The position numbers were made by a program, and so were the translations under genes. The notes under the pieces are model-generated. The model was not told the DNA's origin, did not search any database, and saw only the letters and a program-made list of their open reading frames with translations. This document shows positions 1 through 8,495 of a stretch of 64,000 bases of DNA, piece after piece (position 1 is the stretch's first letter; every line of letters starts with the position of its first letter). Location of the stretch: positions 1 to 64,000 of the forward strand of contig ONHK01000004.1 of the NCBI GenBank assembly GCA_900317625.1, read 5' to 3'. The stretch is from an uncultured Treponema sp. (GTDB lineage Bacteria; Spirochaetota; Spirochaetia; Treponematales; Treponemataceae).

Positions 1-2
1 CA

Positions 3-35
3 AAATTAGCAGAAGAAGCTCTTGAATATAGTTAA
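3..35 (+). CDS. C-terminal end of a gene entering from the left (partial)
   Basis: The first bases carry an open frame that reads KLAEEALEYS and then stops at TAA. It is probably the last ten residues of a gene upstream of the STAS gene, but ten residues are too few to identify a family. It could also be chance. A small hairpin (GGGCT/AGCCC, 41-54) follows. Confidence 0.35.
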   Translation, partial: KLAEEALEYS

Positions 36-60
36 TTAGAGGGCTGGAGAGCCCAAAAAC

Positions 61-82
61 TTAGTGTTGTAATTGACACTAA
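61..82. promoter_or_regulatory. Inverted repeat before the STAS gene
   Basis: TTAGTGT (61-67) and ACACTAA (76-82) form a perfect 7-bp inverted repeat with an 8-nt spacer, ending five bases before the Shine-Dalgarno AGGAG at 87-91. It may be an operator or a leader hairpin; nothing else in the window shares it. Confidence 0.4.
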
Positions 83-96
83 TCATAGGAGAATTT

Positions 97-423
97 ATGG
101 AATTACTTACAGTTACAGAAAAAGATGGTACAGACTATAAACTTTACGAATTGAGCGGCGGTTTTAATGCATATACGCTTGTTAATGTTGCCAGCAAAAT
201 CTACAGTTCAATTCAAAAGACGAATGTTGTTCTTGATATGGCAAATGTTACGGAACTGGATGCGGCCGCAATTGGAGTTATAATGGCGGCTCATAATGAT
301 TCGGAGGAAACTGGCAAGAAATTGTATTTGCTTTCGATTTCTAATGAAGTTGACCGCCAGCTTCTTGCAACTGGTTTTAAGGAAGAATTTAATATAATTT
401 CTTCTGTTACCGAAGTTGCATAG
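97..423 (+). CDS. STAS-domain protein, anti-sigma-factor-antagonist-like
   Basis: A 108-residue single-domain STAS protein of the SpoIIAA/RsbV type, cytoplasmic, expected to act in a partner-switching pathway by binding a kinase or anti-sigma factor. The start at 97 is chosen over an upstream TTG at 73 because AGGAG sits at 87-91. The core strand LDMANVTELD, followed by the helix IGVIMAA, matches the fold. The usual phospho-acceptor motif Asp-Ser-Ser-Gly reads Asp55-Ala-Ala-Ala here, so the serine that the partner kinase phosphorylates is absent. By family knowledge such a protein would not be switchable by phosphorylation, or it belongs to a different STAS role. No sigma factor, anti-sigma factor or phosphatase lies nearby. 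A terminator follows. Confidence 0.88.
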   Translation: MELLTVTEKDGTDYKLYELSGGFNAYTLVNVASKIYSSIQKTNVVLDMANVTELDAAAIGVIMAAHNDSEETGKKLYLLSISNEVDRQLLATGFKEEFNIISSVTEVA

Positions 424-468
424 AATCTAAAATAATTCAGTTTTCGTCTGATTTTTACAAAAAATATT

Positions 469-499
469 ATTCCCCGGTGTATTTCCGGGGAATTTTTTA
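469..499 (+). terminator. Rho-independent terminator after the STAS gene
   Basis: A perfect 9-bp stem ATTCCCCGG/CCGGGGAAT (469-477 and 485-493) with a 7-nt loop is followed by a T run. It lies between convergent genes and could serve the minus-strand XRE gene as well. Confidence 0.85.
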
Positions 500-703
500 T
501 TCTTCGTATTTTAGAATGTCGCCTGGCTGGCATTGCAGGATTCTGCAGATAGCTTCCAATGTGGAAAACCGGATTGCCGTAACTTTATTGTTTTTTAATT
601 TAGAAAGATTTACGTTTGTAATTCCGATTTTTTCCGCAAGCTCATTGAGCGAAATCTTCTGTTCAAGCATTACCCGGTCAAGATGTAAAACGATTTTTCC
701 CAT
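497..703 (-). CDS. Small XRE-family (Cro/CI) transcriptional regulator, YozG-like
   Basis: A 68-residue protein that is almost only a helix-turn-helix: LNELAEKIGI is followed by a recognition helix around NLSKLKNNK, and then by the STLEAICRILQCQPGDIL segment typical of the short YozG-type Cro/CI regulators. It begins 9 nt after the end of the upstream DUF2975 gene, so the two are co-transcribed. The pairing of a DUF2975 membrane protein with a tiny XRE regulator is a recurrent gene pair in Firmicutes and some spirochaetes; the signal sensed is unknown. The palindrome TATCGT-TTT-ACGATA near the promoter of the pair is a candidate binding site (inference). Confidence 0.88.
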   Translation of the reverse strand: MGKIVLHLDRVMLEQKISLNELAEKIGITNVNLSKLKNNKVTAIRFSTLEAICRILQCQPGDILKYEE

Positions 704-712
704 TTTTATTCC

Positions 713-1288
713 TTAAACAAGACCTTCAACTTCTTCTTCCAGTTTGATTCCATAGGCGAAAATCTCAGAAAAACAAATCATTGCGATTCCCATTGCAACT
801 CCAACAATCTGAACGCTGGTTTCGCAGGAATCCACACCAATAAAAATCCGGGCAATCAGGCTCATTATAAAACCAATAACAGGAATCATAATGCTGAAGA
901 TTCCAATTTCTCGGACCATTCGCACAACATCTTTTTGAAAAGGTGTTTTTCCTTTGCTGAACCATGTTTTGCCTTCGCAGGTTTTTATGATTAGATAAAT
1001 ATTTCTGAAAATCATTGCCATGCAGGGCATTGTGAAAATTCCTGCAAAAACGAAAATCTTTACCGCTGCCGAGATAAGATTTCCATTTTTGTCGGCGATT
1101 GCAATTTCAAAGCCGTTTGTTGCAATTGTTCCATTTCCAACTGATTCAAGAAGAAATTCTCCAAATTTTTGGGGCATTGTAAAAGAAAGAACGGCTGCGG
1201 CAATCATTACCAGAAAACTCAGGAAAAATAAGATTTCAAAAAACTTTGAAACGACCTTTGTGATTTTGTTGATATTTTTGTTGTTCAT
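713..1288 (-). CDS. DUF2975 family membrane protein
   Basis: A 191-residue integral membrane protein with about four hydrophobic segments: residues near 15-40, 78-98, 128-150 and 160-182. The pattern and the following small XRE gene identify the DUF2975 family, whose biochemical role is unknown. The start ATG at 1288 has a strong AGGAG on the minus strand, but that AGGAG is also the 3' arm of a hairpin that looks like the leuS terminator. A promoter TTGACA-17-TACAAA lies just upstream, placing the start of transcription inside the hairpin. Confidence 0.85.
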   Translation of the reverse strand: MNNKNINKITKVVSKFFEILFFLSFLVMIAAAVLSFTMPQKFGEFLLESVGNGTIATNGFEIAIADKNGNLISAAVKIFVFAGIFTMPCMAMIFRNIYLIIKTCEGKTWFSKGKTPFQKDVVRMVREIGIFSIMIPVIGFIMSLIARIFIGVDSCETSVQIVGVAMGIAMICFSEIFAYGIKLEEEVEGLV

Positions 1289-1326
1289 AAAAAAACTCCT
1301 ATACTTTTATTTGTACAGGAGTTTTT
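1289..1326 (-). terminator. leuS terminator hairpin overlapping the DUF2975 ribosome-binding site
   Basis: On the minus strand AAAAACTCCTGTAC pairs with GTATAGGAGTTTTT across an 8-nt loop and runs into TTTTTTT, a good intrinsic terminator for leuS. The 3' arm contains the AGGAG of the DUF2975 gene, whose ATG follows at 1288, so read-through transcripts would have this site masked. Confidence 0.7.
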
Positions 1327-1338
1327 ATTGTTTGTCAA
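1310..1338 (-). promoter_or_regulatory. Promoter of the DUF2975-XRE pair
   Basis: Minus-strand TTGACA (1338-1333), a 17-bp spacer and TACAAA (1315-1310). The predicted start near 1303 lies inside the terminator hairpin, so the resulting mRNA would lack the arm that masks the Shine-Dalgarno. Confidence 0.55.
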
Positions 1339-1346
1339 TAAAATAT

Positions 1347-1361
1347 TATCGTTTTACGATA
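1347..1361. promoter_or_regulatory. Palindrome upstream of the DUF2975-XRE promoter
   Basis: TATCGT-TTT-ACGATA is a perfect 6-bp inverted repeat directly upstream of the predicted -35 box, with a further ACGATA at 1377-1382. It is a plausible operator for the XRE regulator encoded in the same unit; this is inference from position. Confidence 0.4.
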
Positions 1362-1383
1362 AAAACATTATGTTTGACGATAA

Positions 1384-3936
1384 TTATTTTACAACAAAAT
1401 TGACAAGTTTATCTTTTACGATAACGCATTTTACAATTGTTTTTCCTTCAAGGAATTTCTTGGCATCTTCATTGGTTTCTGCCTCTGAACGCAAAGTTTC
1501 GTCTGTTGCACCTGGTTCTGCCTTGAATTTTCCACGGAGTTTTCCGTTTATCATAACAACAATTGTTTTTTCTTCATCTTTTGCAAAATCTTCGTTTATA
1601 ACTGGCCACTGTGCATAGGCGATTGATTCTTTGTTTCCGAGTTTCTGCCAAAGTTCTTCGCCAAGATGCGGTGCATAAGGGCTCAAGATTTTTACAAAGT
1701 CCTGCCACATTGCCTTTGGAACTGAATCCAGCTTTGAAATTTCATTGATGAAAATCATCATCTGGCTGATTGCCGTGTTGAAATTCAAAGAAGCTGTGTC
1801 TGCAGTAACTTTTTTTACAGTCTGTGCAAAAGTTTTTCGTGCGGAAATAAGTTTTTCATCCGTCAGTTTTCCTGTAATATCAATGTCGGAAAGAGGTTTT
1901 TCGCTTATTGCCCAAACTTTTTCAAGGAAGCGGTGGATTCCTACGATTCCCTGTGTTGACCATGGCTTTGACATTGTAAGCGGTCCCATGAACATTTCAT
2001 ATATTCGAACTGAATCTGCGCCGTAATCTCGTACTTCATCATCAGGATTTACAACGTTTTTGAGCGACTTTGACATTTTTGCAACTACTTGCTCAAGTTT
2101 TTCACCGGTTTTCTTTTCATAGAAATTTCCATCATCGCGTTTTTCAACTTCGTCAACAGGAACAAGAGTCTTGTCTTTTCTTTGATAAGCAAAAGATGTG
2201 ATCATTCCCTGGTTTACAAGCCGCTGGAATGGCTCTTTTGTTGAAACAACTCCCAAATCATAAAGAACTTTGTGCCAGAATCTTGCGTACAAAAGGTGAA
2301 GAACTGCGTGCTCAGCTCCTCCTATGTACAAATCTACCGGCATCCAATATTTTTCAGCTTCTGGAGAGCAGAACTGCTTTTCGTTATGCGGGTCAAGGTA
2401 GCGTAGGTAATACCAGCATGAACCGCCCCACTGAGGCATTGTGTTTGTTTCGCGCTTTGCGTTTCCGCCGCATTTTGGACATTTGCAGTTTACCCAGGAA
2501 TCAATTGCGGCAAGCGGACTTTCGCCTGTGCCTGTTGGCTGGTAAGATTTTACTTCTGGAAGGCGGAGTGGCAATTCTTCTTCTGGAACAGGAACAGTTC
2601 CGCAAGTAGGACAGTGAATCAAAGGAATTGGTTCGCCCCAGTAACGCTGTCGGCTGAAAACCCAGTCGCGGAGCTTGTAGTTTATTGCTTTTTTGCCGAT
2701 TTTCTTTTCTTCAAGGAATTCAAGCATCTTTGCGATTGCGTCTTTTTTGTTCAAGCCGTTCAGGAATTCGGAATTAACGTGGATTCCGTCTTCTGTCCAA
2801 GCCTGTTTTTGAACATCAACTTCTGACTTTAAAACTTCAATGATTGGAAGGTTGAATTTTTTTGCAAATTCCCAGTCTCGTGTGTCGTGCGCAGGAACAG
2901 CCATGATTGCGCCAGTTCCATAAGAAATCAGAACGTAATCTGCAATCCAGATTGGAATAAGTTTTCCGTTTACAGGATTGATTGCGTAACTTCCGCTGAA
3001 AACGCCGGTCTTGTCTTTGTTCAAGTCTGTTCGCTCAAGGTCTGATTTTTTTGCGGCTGCCTCGATATATGCTTCAACACTTGCTTTTTGCTCTGCAGTT
3101 GTGATTTCTGGAACGATTTTGTGCTCTGGGGAAACAACCATGTATGTGGCACCAAACAATGTGTCGCATCTTGTTGTGTAGACTGTAAGATTTTTGTCTG
3201 TTGGTTTTCCGTCTTTATCTGCAACTGTAAAAGTTACTTCTGCGCCGGTTGATTTTCCAATCCAGTTGTGCTGCATAAGTTTTACGCTTTCTGGCCAGTC
3301 GAGTGAATCCAAATCTTTATCAAGTCTGTCTGCATAATCGGTGATTTTTAAAATCCACTGGCGGATTGTCTTGTGTGTAACCTGGGAATGACAGCGTTCG
3401 CAGCGACCTTCTTTAACTTCCTCGTTGGCAAGACCTGTCTGGCAAGAAGGACACCAGTTGATTGGAGTTTGAGCCTCGTAAGCCAATCCTTTTTTATAAA
3501 GTTGAAGGAAAATCCACTGAGTCCATTTGTAGTATTCTGGCTCGCAGGTGGAAATACATCTGTCCCAATCGTAGCTGAATCCAAGCGATTTTATTTGCTG
3601 AGTAAAGTGACTGATGTTTTCGTTTGTTGTGATTTTTGGATGAGTTCCAGTTTTTATGGCATAATTTTCTGCAGGAAGACCAAATGCATCAAATCCCATT
3701 GGATGAAGAACGTTGTAGCCGTTCATGCGAAGATAGCGACAGTAAATGTCCGTTGCAGTATAACCTTCCGGGTGACCAACGTGAAGTCCGGCTGCTGAAG
3801 GATACGGGAACATATCAAGAACATACATTCTTTTGTTTTTAGGATATTTTTCGTCTTCTGTTACTTTGAAAGTCTTGTTTTCGTCCCAAAATTTTTGCCA
3901 TTTTGGTTCAATTTCGCTAAAAGGATATTTTGACAT
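1384..3936 (-). CDS. leuS: Leucyl-tRNA synthetase
   Basis: Class Ia aminoacyl-tRNA synthetase charging tRNA-Leu in the cytoplasm. The 850 residues match the bacterial length. The HIGH-type signature is [15 protein letters not shown] near residues 45-60 and the KMSKS loop is AKMSKSLKN near residue 620. Zinc-knuckle CxxC pairs (CPSCQTG..CERC and CPTCG..CPKCGG) and the CP1 editing domain with its [12 protein letters not shown] segment are present. The ATG at 3936 is preferred to the TTG at 3951 because GAGAGG lies at the right distance. A consensus-like promoter precedes it and no T-box leader is visible. Confidence 0.97.
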   Translation of the reverse strand: MSKYPFSEIEPKWQKFWDENKTFKVTEDEKYPKNKRMYVLDMFPYPSAAGLHVGHPEGYTATDIYCRYLRMNGYNVLHPMGFDAFGLPAENYAIKTGTHPKITTNENISHFTQQIKSLGFSYDWDRCISTCEPEYYKWTQWIFLQLYKKGLAYEAQTPINWCPSCQTGLANEEVKEGRCERCHSQVTHKTIRQWILKITDYADRLDKDLDSLDWPESVKLMQHNWIGKSTGAEVTFTVADKDGKPTDKNLTVYTTRCDTLFGATYMVVSPEHKIVPEITTAEQKASVEAYIEAAAKKSDLERTDLNKDKTGVFSGSYAINPVNGKLIPIWIADYVLISYGTGAIMAVPAHDTRDWEFAKKFNLPIIEVLKSEVDVQKQAWTEDGIHVNSEFLNGLNKKDAIAKMLEFLEEKKIGKKAINYKLRDWVFSRQRYWGEPIPLIHCPTCGTVPVPEEELPLRLPEVKSYQPTGTGESPLAAIDSWVNCKCPKCGGNAKRETNTMPQWGGSCWYYLRYLDPHNEKQFCSPEAEKYWMPVDLYIGGAEHAVLHLLYARFWHKVLYDLGVVSTKEPFQRLVNQGMITSFAYQRKDKTLVPVDEVEKRDDGNFYEKKTGEKLEQVVAKMSKSLKNVVNPDDEVRDYGADSVRIYEMFMGPLTMSKPWSTQGIVGIHRFLEKVWAISEKPLSDIDITGKLTDEKLISARKTFAQTVKKVTADTASLNFNTAISQMMIFINEISKLDSVPKAMWQDFVKILSPYAPHLGEELWQKLGNKESIAYAQWPVINEDFAKDEEKTIVVMINGKLRGKFKAEPGATDETLRSEAETNEDAKKFLEGKTIVKCVIVKDKLVNFVVK

Positions 3937-3995
3937 TTTATGACCTCTCAATGGCGGCTCAAAACCGCATTAAATCTACAAATTAAATTTGTTCT

Positions 3996-4024
3996 ATTAT
4001 AGTAAATTCTTTTTGTTGTTACAA
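3996..4024 (-). promoter_or_regulatory. leuS promoter
   Basis: Minus-strand -35 TTGTAA (4024-4019), a 17-bp spacer and -10 TATAAT (4001-3996). The leader of about 50 nt contains a short GCGG/CCGC hairpin. Confidence 0.7.
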
Positions 4025-4075
4025 TGAAAGAAAAAATGTATAGTCAACCATTTTAAACTGCGTTATAATTATTTG

Positions 4076-4906
4076 ATGAAAAAAATTGTTTTGGGTTTGT
4101 GGCTTTTTTTTGCCAGCTTATTTTGTTTTGCAAATGTTGAATTGACGGATTTTGAGTCAAAAATTATGACTGAAATCACGGATTTTAGATGGCGGCTTGC
4201 TTTGCTCGATGATTTTGAAAAAGTTGCGGCTGCCTGCGATGAATTCAGTTCTTATGTTAATAGTCCTGAAATTTCTGAAAATTTAAGCGAGGAAATTCTT
4301 CTTTCCGCAAATAATATTTTGACTTGGGAAAAATATAACGCGCTCTACGAATTAAATCCAAAAAACAAGGAGCTTGAAACTTTTCTTACAGCTCAATATC
4401 GAAAAATCCGCGCGTATTTTAAAGCTCACAAAAATGAAAAGCACAACAAATGGCTTTATGTTACTGCCGGAGATATTTTGAGCAGCAGTCTTCAGTATTT
4501 GCCGCTTTCAACAGCGATGAATGAAGGTCTTACGATAAAAAAATATTACGACAAGGCGCTGGAAAATGATCCGGATTTTGTGTTTTGTCTTATAAATATT
4601 GCGCAGTGGTATTTTCATGCGCCGGTTATAAGTGGCGGTGGAAAAGGCAAGGCGATGAAGGCATTTTTGGCGGCGGAAAAAGCTGCAAAATCAGATGCGG
4701 AACTTTATTATGCAAAATTATTTCTTTCCCAAAGTTATTTTGAGGATGGAAAAAAACAGAAATCGGCGGAACTTCTTTCAGAGGCAGAAAATCTTTTGCC
4801 TGGTTCGCGAACTGTTAAATTTTATCGGTTTTTGAATGAAAATGGATATTATTATTTTGAATATCCAGAGCACCGGGAAAAAATAAACGCAAAACTTGGT
4901 CTGTGA
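4076..4906 (+). CDS. Exported TPR-like protein of unknown function
   Basis: A 276-residue protein with a signal peptide (KK, hydrophobic core LGLWLFFASLFCF, likely cleavage after Ala-20). It lacks a lipobox cysteine, so it should be periplasmic or outer-membrane associated. The remainder is helical; residues 155-245 show tetratricopeptide-like pairs (KYYDKALENDPDFVFC.. and ..KSAELLSEAENLLPGS) with a glycine-rich turn VISGGGKGKA between helices. The shape recalls the TPR partner proteins of treponemal solute systems such as TatT, but no TRAP genes lie nearby. ATG 4076 is chosen over TTG 4073. There is no Shine-Dalgarno; TATAAT ends 6 nt before the ATG, suggesting a leaderless transcript. Confidence 0.75.
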   Translation: MKKIVLGLWLFFASLFCFANVELTDFESKIMTEITDFRWRLALLDDFEKVAAACDEFSSYVNSPEISENLSEEILLSANNILTWEKYNALYELNPKNKELETFLTAQYRKIRAYFKAHKNEKHNKWLYVTAGDILSSSLQYLPLSTAMNEGLTIKKYYDKALENDPDFVFCLINIAQWYFHAPVISGGGKGKAMKAFLAAEKAAKSDAELYYAKLFLSQSYFEDGKKQKSAELLSEAENLLPGSRTVKFYRFLNENGYYYFEYPEHREKINAKLGL

Positions 4907-4967
4907 TTTTAGTTTTTGCGAAAGAATTGAAAAATCTTGTTAGGTTAAAATTGAAGATATGGGCGAA

Positions 4968-5996
4968 ATGAATAAAAAAATCGTGCTTTTTGGTGAGATT
5001 ATGCTTAGGCTAAAACCTTTTGGAAAAGAAAGATTTTTTCAGAATCCGAATTTTGAAGCTGTTTTTGGTGGAAGCGAAGCGAATGTTGCGGTCAGCCTTT
5101 CTATTTTGGGAAAATCTACAAAATTTATTACTGCGTTGCCAAAAAATGCGATTGGGGAAGGGGCAAAAAGGGCGTTGAATTATTATGGCGTTCAAGTTGC
5201 TGGTCCTGAAAAAGACGGTCGGCTTGGAATTTATTTTTTGGAAGATGGTGCGTGCCAGCGGCCAAGCCAGGTAATTTATGACCGTGCCGGAAGCTGCTTT
5301 TCTGTTTCCGCTCCGGATGAATACGACTGGAAAGAATATTTTTCAGATGCGCAATGGTTTCACGTTTCTGGAGTTTCTCCGGCAGTTTCTGAAGCTGCAA
5401 TGAATTCTGTGCTGGACGCTGTTTCAGTTGCAAAAAAAATGGGTTGCACGGTTTCTGTTGATTTGAATTACCGGAAAAAACTCTGGCAATATGGAAAAAA
5501 AGCCAGTGAAGTCATGCGTATTCTTGCACAGAAAGCTGATGTTCTGATTGCGAACGAAGAAGATATTCAGAATTGCCTTGGTCTTCCTTTGAAAAATTTT
5601 ACAACTCCGGCAGAATCTTATCGTCATCTTTGCGAAGATGTGAAAAACGAATTCCCGAATATAAAAATTGTCGCAGTTACATTGCGTCACAGTTACAGCG
5701 CGGACAGAAATGGTTGGTCTGCGGTTTTGAGCGGAAAATCTGGTTTTTATGAAAGCGCGCAATATGACATTGAAAATATTGTGGAGCGGGTTGGGGCTGG
5801 AGATAGTTTCTCTGCCGGACTTATCTATGGTCTTTCGGAATTTTCATGCGATTCTTTTGGCGAGGCGAAAGCTTTGGATTTTGCGACAGCGGCAAGTTGT
5901 CTAAAACATTCAATCTGCGGTGATTTTAATCTTGCCACAAAGGAAGAAATAGAAAATTTAATGAACGGCAACGGAACAGGAAGAATTCAACGATGA
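4968..5996 (+). CDS. kdgK: 2-keto-3-deoxygluconate kinase (PfkB family)
   Basis: Ribokinase/PfkB-fold sugar kinase, predicted to phosphorylate 2-keto-3-deoxygluconate to KDPG in the cytoplasm. The N-terminal signature GEIMLRL, the glycine-rich GGSEANVAVSL near residue 40 and the C-terminal anion-hole motif ERVGAGDSFSAGL with the catalytic Asp are all present. It is about 342 residues, normal for KdgK. An in-frame ATG at 4959 is an alternative start; the shorter form begins at the conserved MNKKIVLFGE. Its stop overlaps the start of the KDPG aldolase gene (ATGA), which fixes the substrate assignment better than sequence alone. No KDPG-forming dehydratase is in the window, so the pair probably serves hexuronate or pectin breakdown products. 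Confidence 0.87.
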   Translation: MNKKIVLFGEIMLRLKPFGKERFFQNPNFEAVFGGSEANVAVSLSILGKSTKFITALPKNAIGEGAKRALNYYGVQVAGPEKDGRLGIYFLEDGACQRPSQVIYDRAGSCFSVSAPDEYDWKEYFSDAQWFHVSGVSPAVSEAAMNSVLDAVSVAKKMGCTVSVDLNYRKKLWQYGKKASEVMRILAQKADVLIANEEDIQNCLGLPLKNFTTPAESYRHLCEDVKNEFPNIKIVAVTLRHSYSADRNGWSAVLSGKSGFYESAQYDIENIVERVGAGDSFSAGLIYGLSEFSCDSFGEAKALDFATAASCLKHSICGDFNLATKEEIENLMNGNGTGRIQR

Positions 5997-6568
5997 AAAA
6001 ACAGTTTTTGATGGACGAACTTATTGCTGAGGCTGGTGAGATTGCGGTTGTTCAAACTTCTTTACCAGCAGAAGCGGTTATGATTGCAAAAAAACTTCTT
6101 GAAAAAGGCGTAAAGGCGATGGAAATCGCTTACCGCGACCTGGAAAATCTTGAAGGTTCAGATGAATGTATACGCGCGGTAAGGGAGCAAGTTCCAGAAA
6201 TTTTAGTTGGCGGCGCGACAATTACTTGTCCAAAATTGGCAAGGCGGGCGGTAAAATCAGGCGCACAGTTTTTGTTGAGTGCCGGATTTAATTATAAAAC
6301 TGTAAAATATTGTGTAAGGCATAACATTCCGGTTTATCCAGGAATTGCAACTCCAGGCGAAATTGAAAGAGCCATTGAATTCGGACTTTCTGTGCTAAAA
6401 ATTTTCCCGGTTGAAATTCTCGGTGGCACAAAATACTTAGCCGCTTTGTCAGGACCATATCCAGAAGTGCGTTTTATAGTTTCAGGAGGCATAAACAGCC
6501 AAAACTGCGAAAACTATAAAACGCTTGTGAATGTTGCTGCAGTAAGCGGCTCTTATCTTTGCAAATAG
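5993..6568 (+). CDS. eda: 2-dehydro-3-deoxyphosphogluconate (KDPG) aldolase
   Basis: Class I TIM-barrel aldolase splitting KDPG into pyruvate and glyceraldehyde-3-phosphate. The Schiff-base lysine lies in VLKIFPVEILGG, the catalytic glutamate in MEIAYR, and the segment PGIATPGEIERAIEFG is typical. At 191 residues it is slightly shorter than the usual 205-215. The segment after strand 3 (GGATITCPKLARRAVKSGAQF) and the final motif VSGGIN are somewhat divergent from enterobacterial Eda. It is translationally coupled to kdgK by a 4-base ATGA overlap. Confidence 0.9.
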   Translation: MKKQFLMDELIAEAGEIAVVQTSLPAEAVMIAKKLLEKGVKAMEIAYRDLENLEGSDECIRAVREQVPEILVGGATITCPKLARRAVKSGAQFLLSAGFNYKTVKYCVRHNIPVYPGIATPGEIERAIEFGLSVLKIFPVEILGGTKYLAALSGPYPEVRFIVSGGINSQNCENYKTLVNVAAVSGSYLCK

Positions 6569-8020
6569 TTATTTTATATTCTTCTTGATAAAATCCGCCT
6601 TTAAGTTCTTTAATTCTTCAGTTAAAGAAACTTTATAAATGTGCGGATTTAAAATTCTCTTGTAGCTTTCGTCAAGGCTTGCCAGTTGTTTCTGCATATT
6701 TTCGCGAGCGAGCCTTAGCTGTTCACCATCAGAAAGCCGTGGCTGAGTTCGTTTTCCGTCTTTAAGCTTGAGCTTAAGAAGAGGTTCAACTTTTGCCGCC
6801 TTGCAAGAAAATTGTCTGTAGTCAACCATCGGATGATAAAAACGATATTCTTTTTCGGCTTCAATTTTTTCCGGTTCAAGCGCAAGAATGTCCGCGAGCG
6901 CCATTCCATTCTCATCGTAAAGGCGGTAAACATTTTTAATTCCAGGATTTGTTGTTTTTGCCGGATTATCGCTGAATTTCATTGCAGGAATCATTGTGTC
7001 AGTGGCTTTGTCGTGTCTTGCGGCAAGTTTGTAAACGCCAGTGAAAGAAGATTCATTTCCGCCAGTAACCATGTGAGTTCCAACGCCCCAGCTGTTTATC
7101 GGAGCGCCATTTGCAACCAAAGTTGAGATAATTTCTTCCGTAAGTTCATTTGAAACAGAAATTTTTGCCTGTGGAAAACCCGCGCGGTCAAGTTCTTTTC
7201 TGACTTCCCTTGTAAGATAAGAAATATCGCCTGAATCAAGCCGCACGCCAAAATTGTATCCTTTTTCAACAAGCTCGCCGCCCGCAATGATTGCATTTTT
7301 TATTCCTGATTTCAAAGTATCATAAGTGTCGATAAGAAAAACCGCGTTTGTCGGGTAAATTTTTGCATATTCACGGAAAGCCTCAAGCTCAGAAGAATGG
7401 CTCATAATCCACGAATGTGCCATTGTTCCCATCGCTGGAATTCCATAAAGTTTCGCCGCCAAAGTGTTGCTTGTTCCAGCCGCGCCACCAATGAACGCAG
7501 CCCTAGTTGCTCCCATCGCTCCGTCAGGCCCTTGCGCGCGTCTAAGACCAAATTCCATAATCGGTGCACCTTTTGAGGCAAGATAAACGCGCGCGGTTTT
7601 TGTTGCAATCAGACTCTGGAAATTTACAAGATTTAAAATCAGTCCCTCAAGAATCTGGGCTTCAATAAGATTCGCATGAATTCTTACAAGCGGCTCCTGC
7701 GGAAAAATCACAGTTCCTTCATCCATTGTGTAAAGGTCGCCCGTAAATCTCCAGGTTTTCAGATATTCAAGAAATCCCTCGTCAAAAATTTTCTGGCTTC
7801 TAAGATATTCAATGTCATCATCGTTAAAACTGAATTCTGTAATTGCGTCCAAAAGCGGCTCGTTTCCGGCAAGAACTGAAAATCCGCCGTTAAAAGGATT
7901 CCTCCGGAAGAACATATCAAACACAACTTCCTGATTCATTCCTTCTTTCCAGTAACCCTGAGCCATTGTCAGTTCGTAAAAATCCGTAAAAAGTGCATTG
8001 CCGCTAAAATAATTTTTCAT
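6569..8020 (-). CDS. pncB: Nicotinate phosphoribosyltransferase
   Basis: Converts nicotinate and PRPP to nicotinate mononucleotide in NAD salvage. The N-terminal TDFYELTMAQGYW is the family signature. FGLRRAQGPDGAMGATRAAFIGG forms the central substrate-binding region, and VRLDSGDI with VSNELTEE carries the barrel residues. It is 483 residues long, as in the longer PncB clade. Start ATG at 8020 with GCGAGG upstream. It ends one base after the convergent eda gene, with no visible terminator between them. Confidence 0.95.
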   Translation of the reverse strand: MKNYFSGNALFTDFYELTMAQGYWKEGMNQEVVFDMFFRRNPFNGGFSVLAGNEPLLDAITEFSFNDDDIEYLRSQKIFDEGFLEYLKTWRFTGDLYTMDEGTVIFPQEPLVRIHANLIEAQILEGLILNLVNFQSLIATKTARVYLASKGAPIMEFGLRRAQGPDGAMGATRAAFIGGAAGTSNTLAAKLYGIPAMGTMAHSWIMSHSSELEAFREYAKIYPTNAVFLIDTYDTLKSGIKNAIIAGGELVEKGYNFGVRLDSGDISYLTREVRKELDRAGFPQAKISVSNELTEEIISTLVANGAPINSWGVGTHMVTGGNESSFTGVYKLAARHDKATDTMIPAMKFSDNPAKTTNPGIKNVYRLYDENGMALADILALEPEKIEAEKEYRFYHPMVDYRQFSCKAAKVEPLLKLKLKDGKRTQPRLSDGEQLRLARENMQKQLASLDESYKRILNPHIYKVSLTEELKNLKADFIKKNIK

Positions 8021-8154
8021 ATAAACCTCGCAAAATAATTGTTAAGGATTTTTTCGAGGCTACCTCAAGCATCTTGTACGCAACCTGCACGTCCTACAAC
8101 CAAAGTTTAACGGTATTTTTGTTTTTTGTCATCAATCAGAAGCACGCTGCTTCC
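8021..8154. other. pncB leader region with a possible RBS-masking element
   Basis: On the minus strand the leader contains GAGG-TAG-CCTC, then about 26 nt later the pncB ribosome-binding site GCGAGG. The CCTCG in the leader could pair either with the GAGG beside it or with the CGAGG of the ribosome-binding site. This is a pairing observation only; no known riboswitch was recognised. Confidence 0.25.
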
Positions 8155-8260
8155 GTGCGCGACCCGCTTTTACTGCAAGTCCTCATTCCGCGCCGCTCCA
8201 TTCCGGTCTTTCCGTGGCAATCGGGGCTAAGTTCCACCTGAAAATGCGAAAATCCAGCGC
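8155..8260 (+). repeat. Intergenic repeat family B, copy 1
   Basis: About 105 bp beginning GTGCGCGACCCGC and running through TCCGTGGCAATCGGGGCTAA to GAAAATGCGAAAATCCA. It is nearly identical to 23576-23681 and, like that copy, lies just upstream of a family A hairpin. No coding potential is evident. Confidence 0.85.
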
Positions 8261-8311
8261 GCCCTCAATTTTTACACGACCAAATGAACACATTGAAAAA
8301 TCTGAATCACT

Positions 8312-8486
8312 AAAAAAATACCGGAACGGAAGCGAAAAAGCAAAAGTGGCGTAATTTGCCATTTTTTTGCCGACAGGCATAAAAGAAAACTGAAAATGAG
8401 CGTTGCGAATTGAAGTTTTCTTCCTAAAAAAAATTGCAACCATAGCCAATTTTGATTTTCCGCTGGAAGTGCAGGTATTTTTTTTT
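8312..8486 (+). repeat. Family A structured hairpin repeat, copy 1
   Basis: A 175-bp element closed by AAAAAAATACC (8312-8322) and GGTATTTTTTTTT (8474-8486). Inside are the paired blocks AGCGAAAAAGCAAAAGTGGC and GCCAATTTTGATTTTCCGCT, a small TGCC-GACA-GGCA hairpin, and an inner stem AAGAAAACT/AGTTTTCTT. Other copies lie at 9343, 21631 and 23726, all in the same orientation. This one lies 10 bp beyond the 3' end of the minus-strand SDR gene. Confidence 0.8.
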
Positions 8487-8495
8487 GTCAATCCA

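Noticed and set aside
3952..4072. Possible T-box or leucine attenuator before leuS
   Set aside because: The leader is only about 50 nt from the predicted start and has no specifier loop, T-box sequence or Leu-rich leader peptide.
5993..6568. KDPG aldolase as a catalytically dead relative because of divergent strand motifs
   Set aside because: The Schiff-base lysine and catalytic glutamate are both present and the gene is coupled to a KDG kinase, so an active enzyme is the simpler reading.
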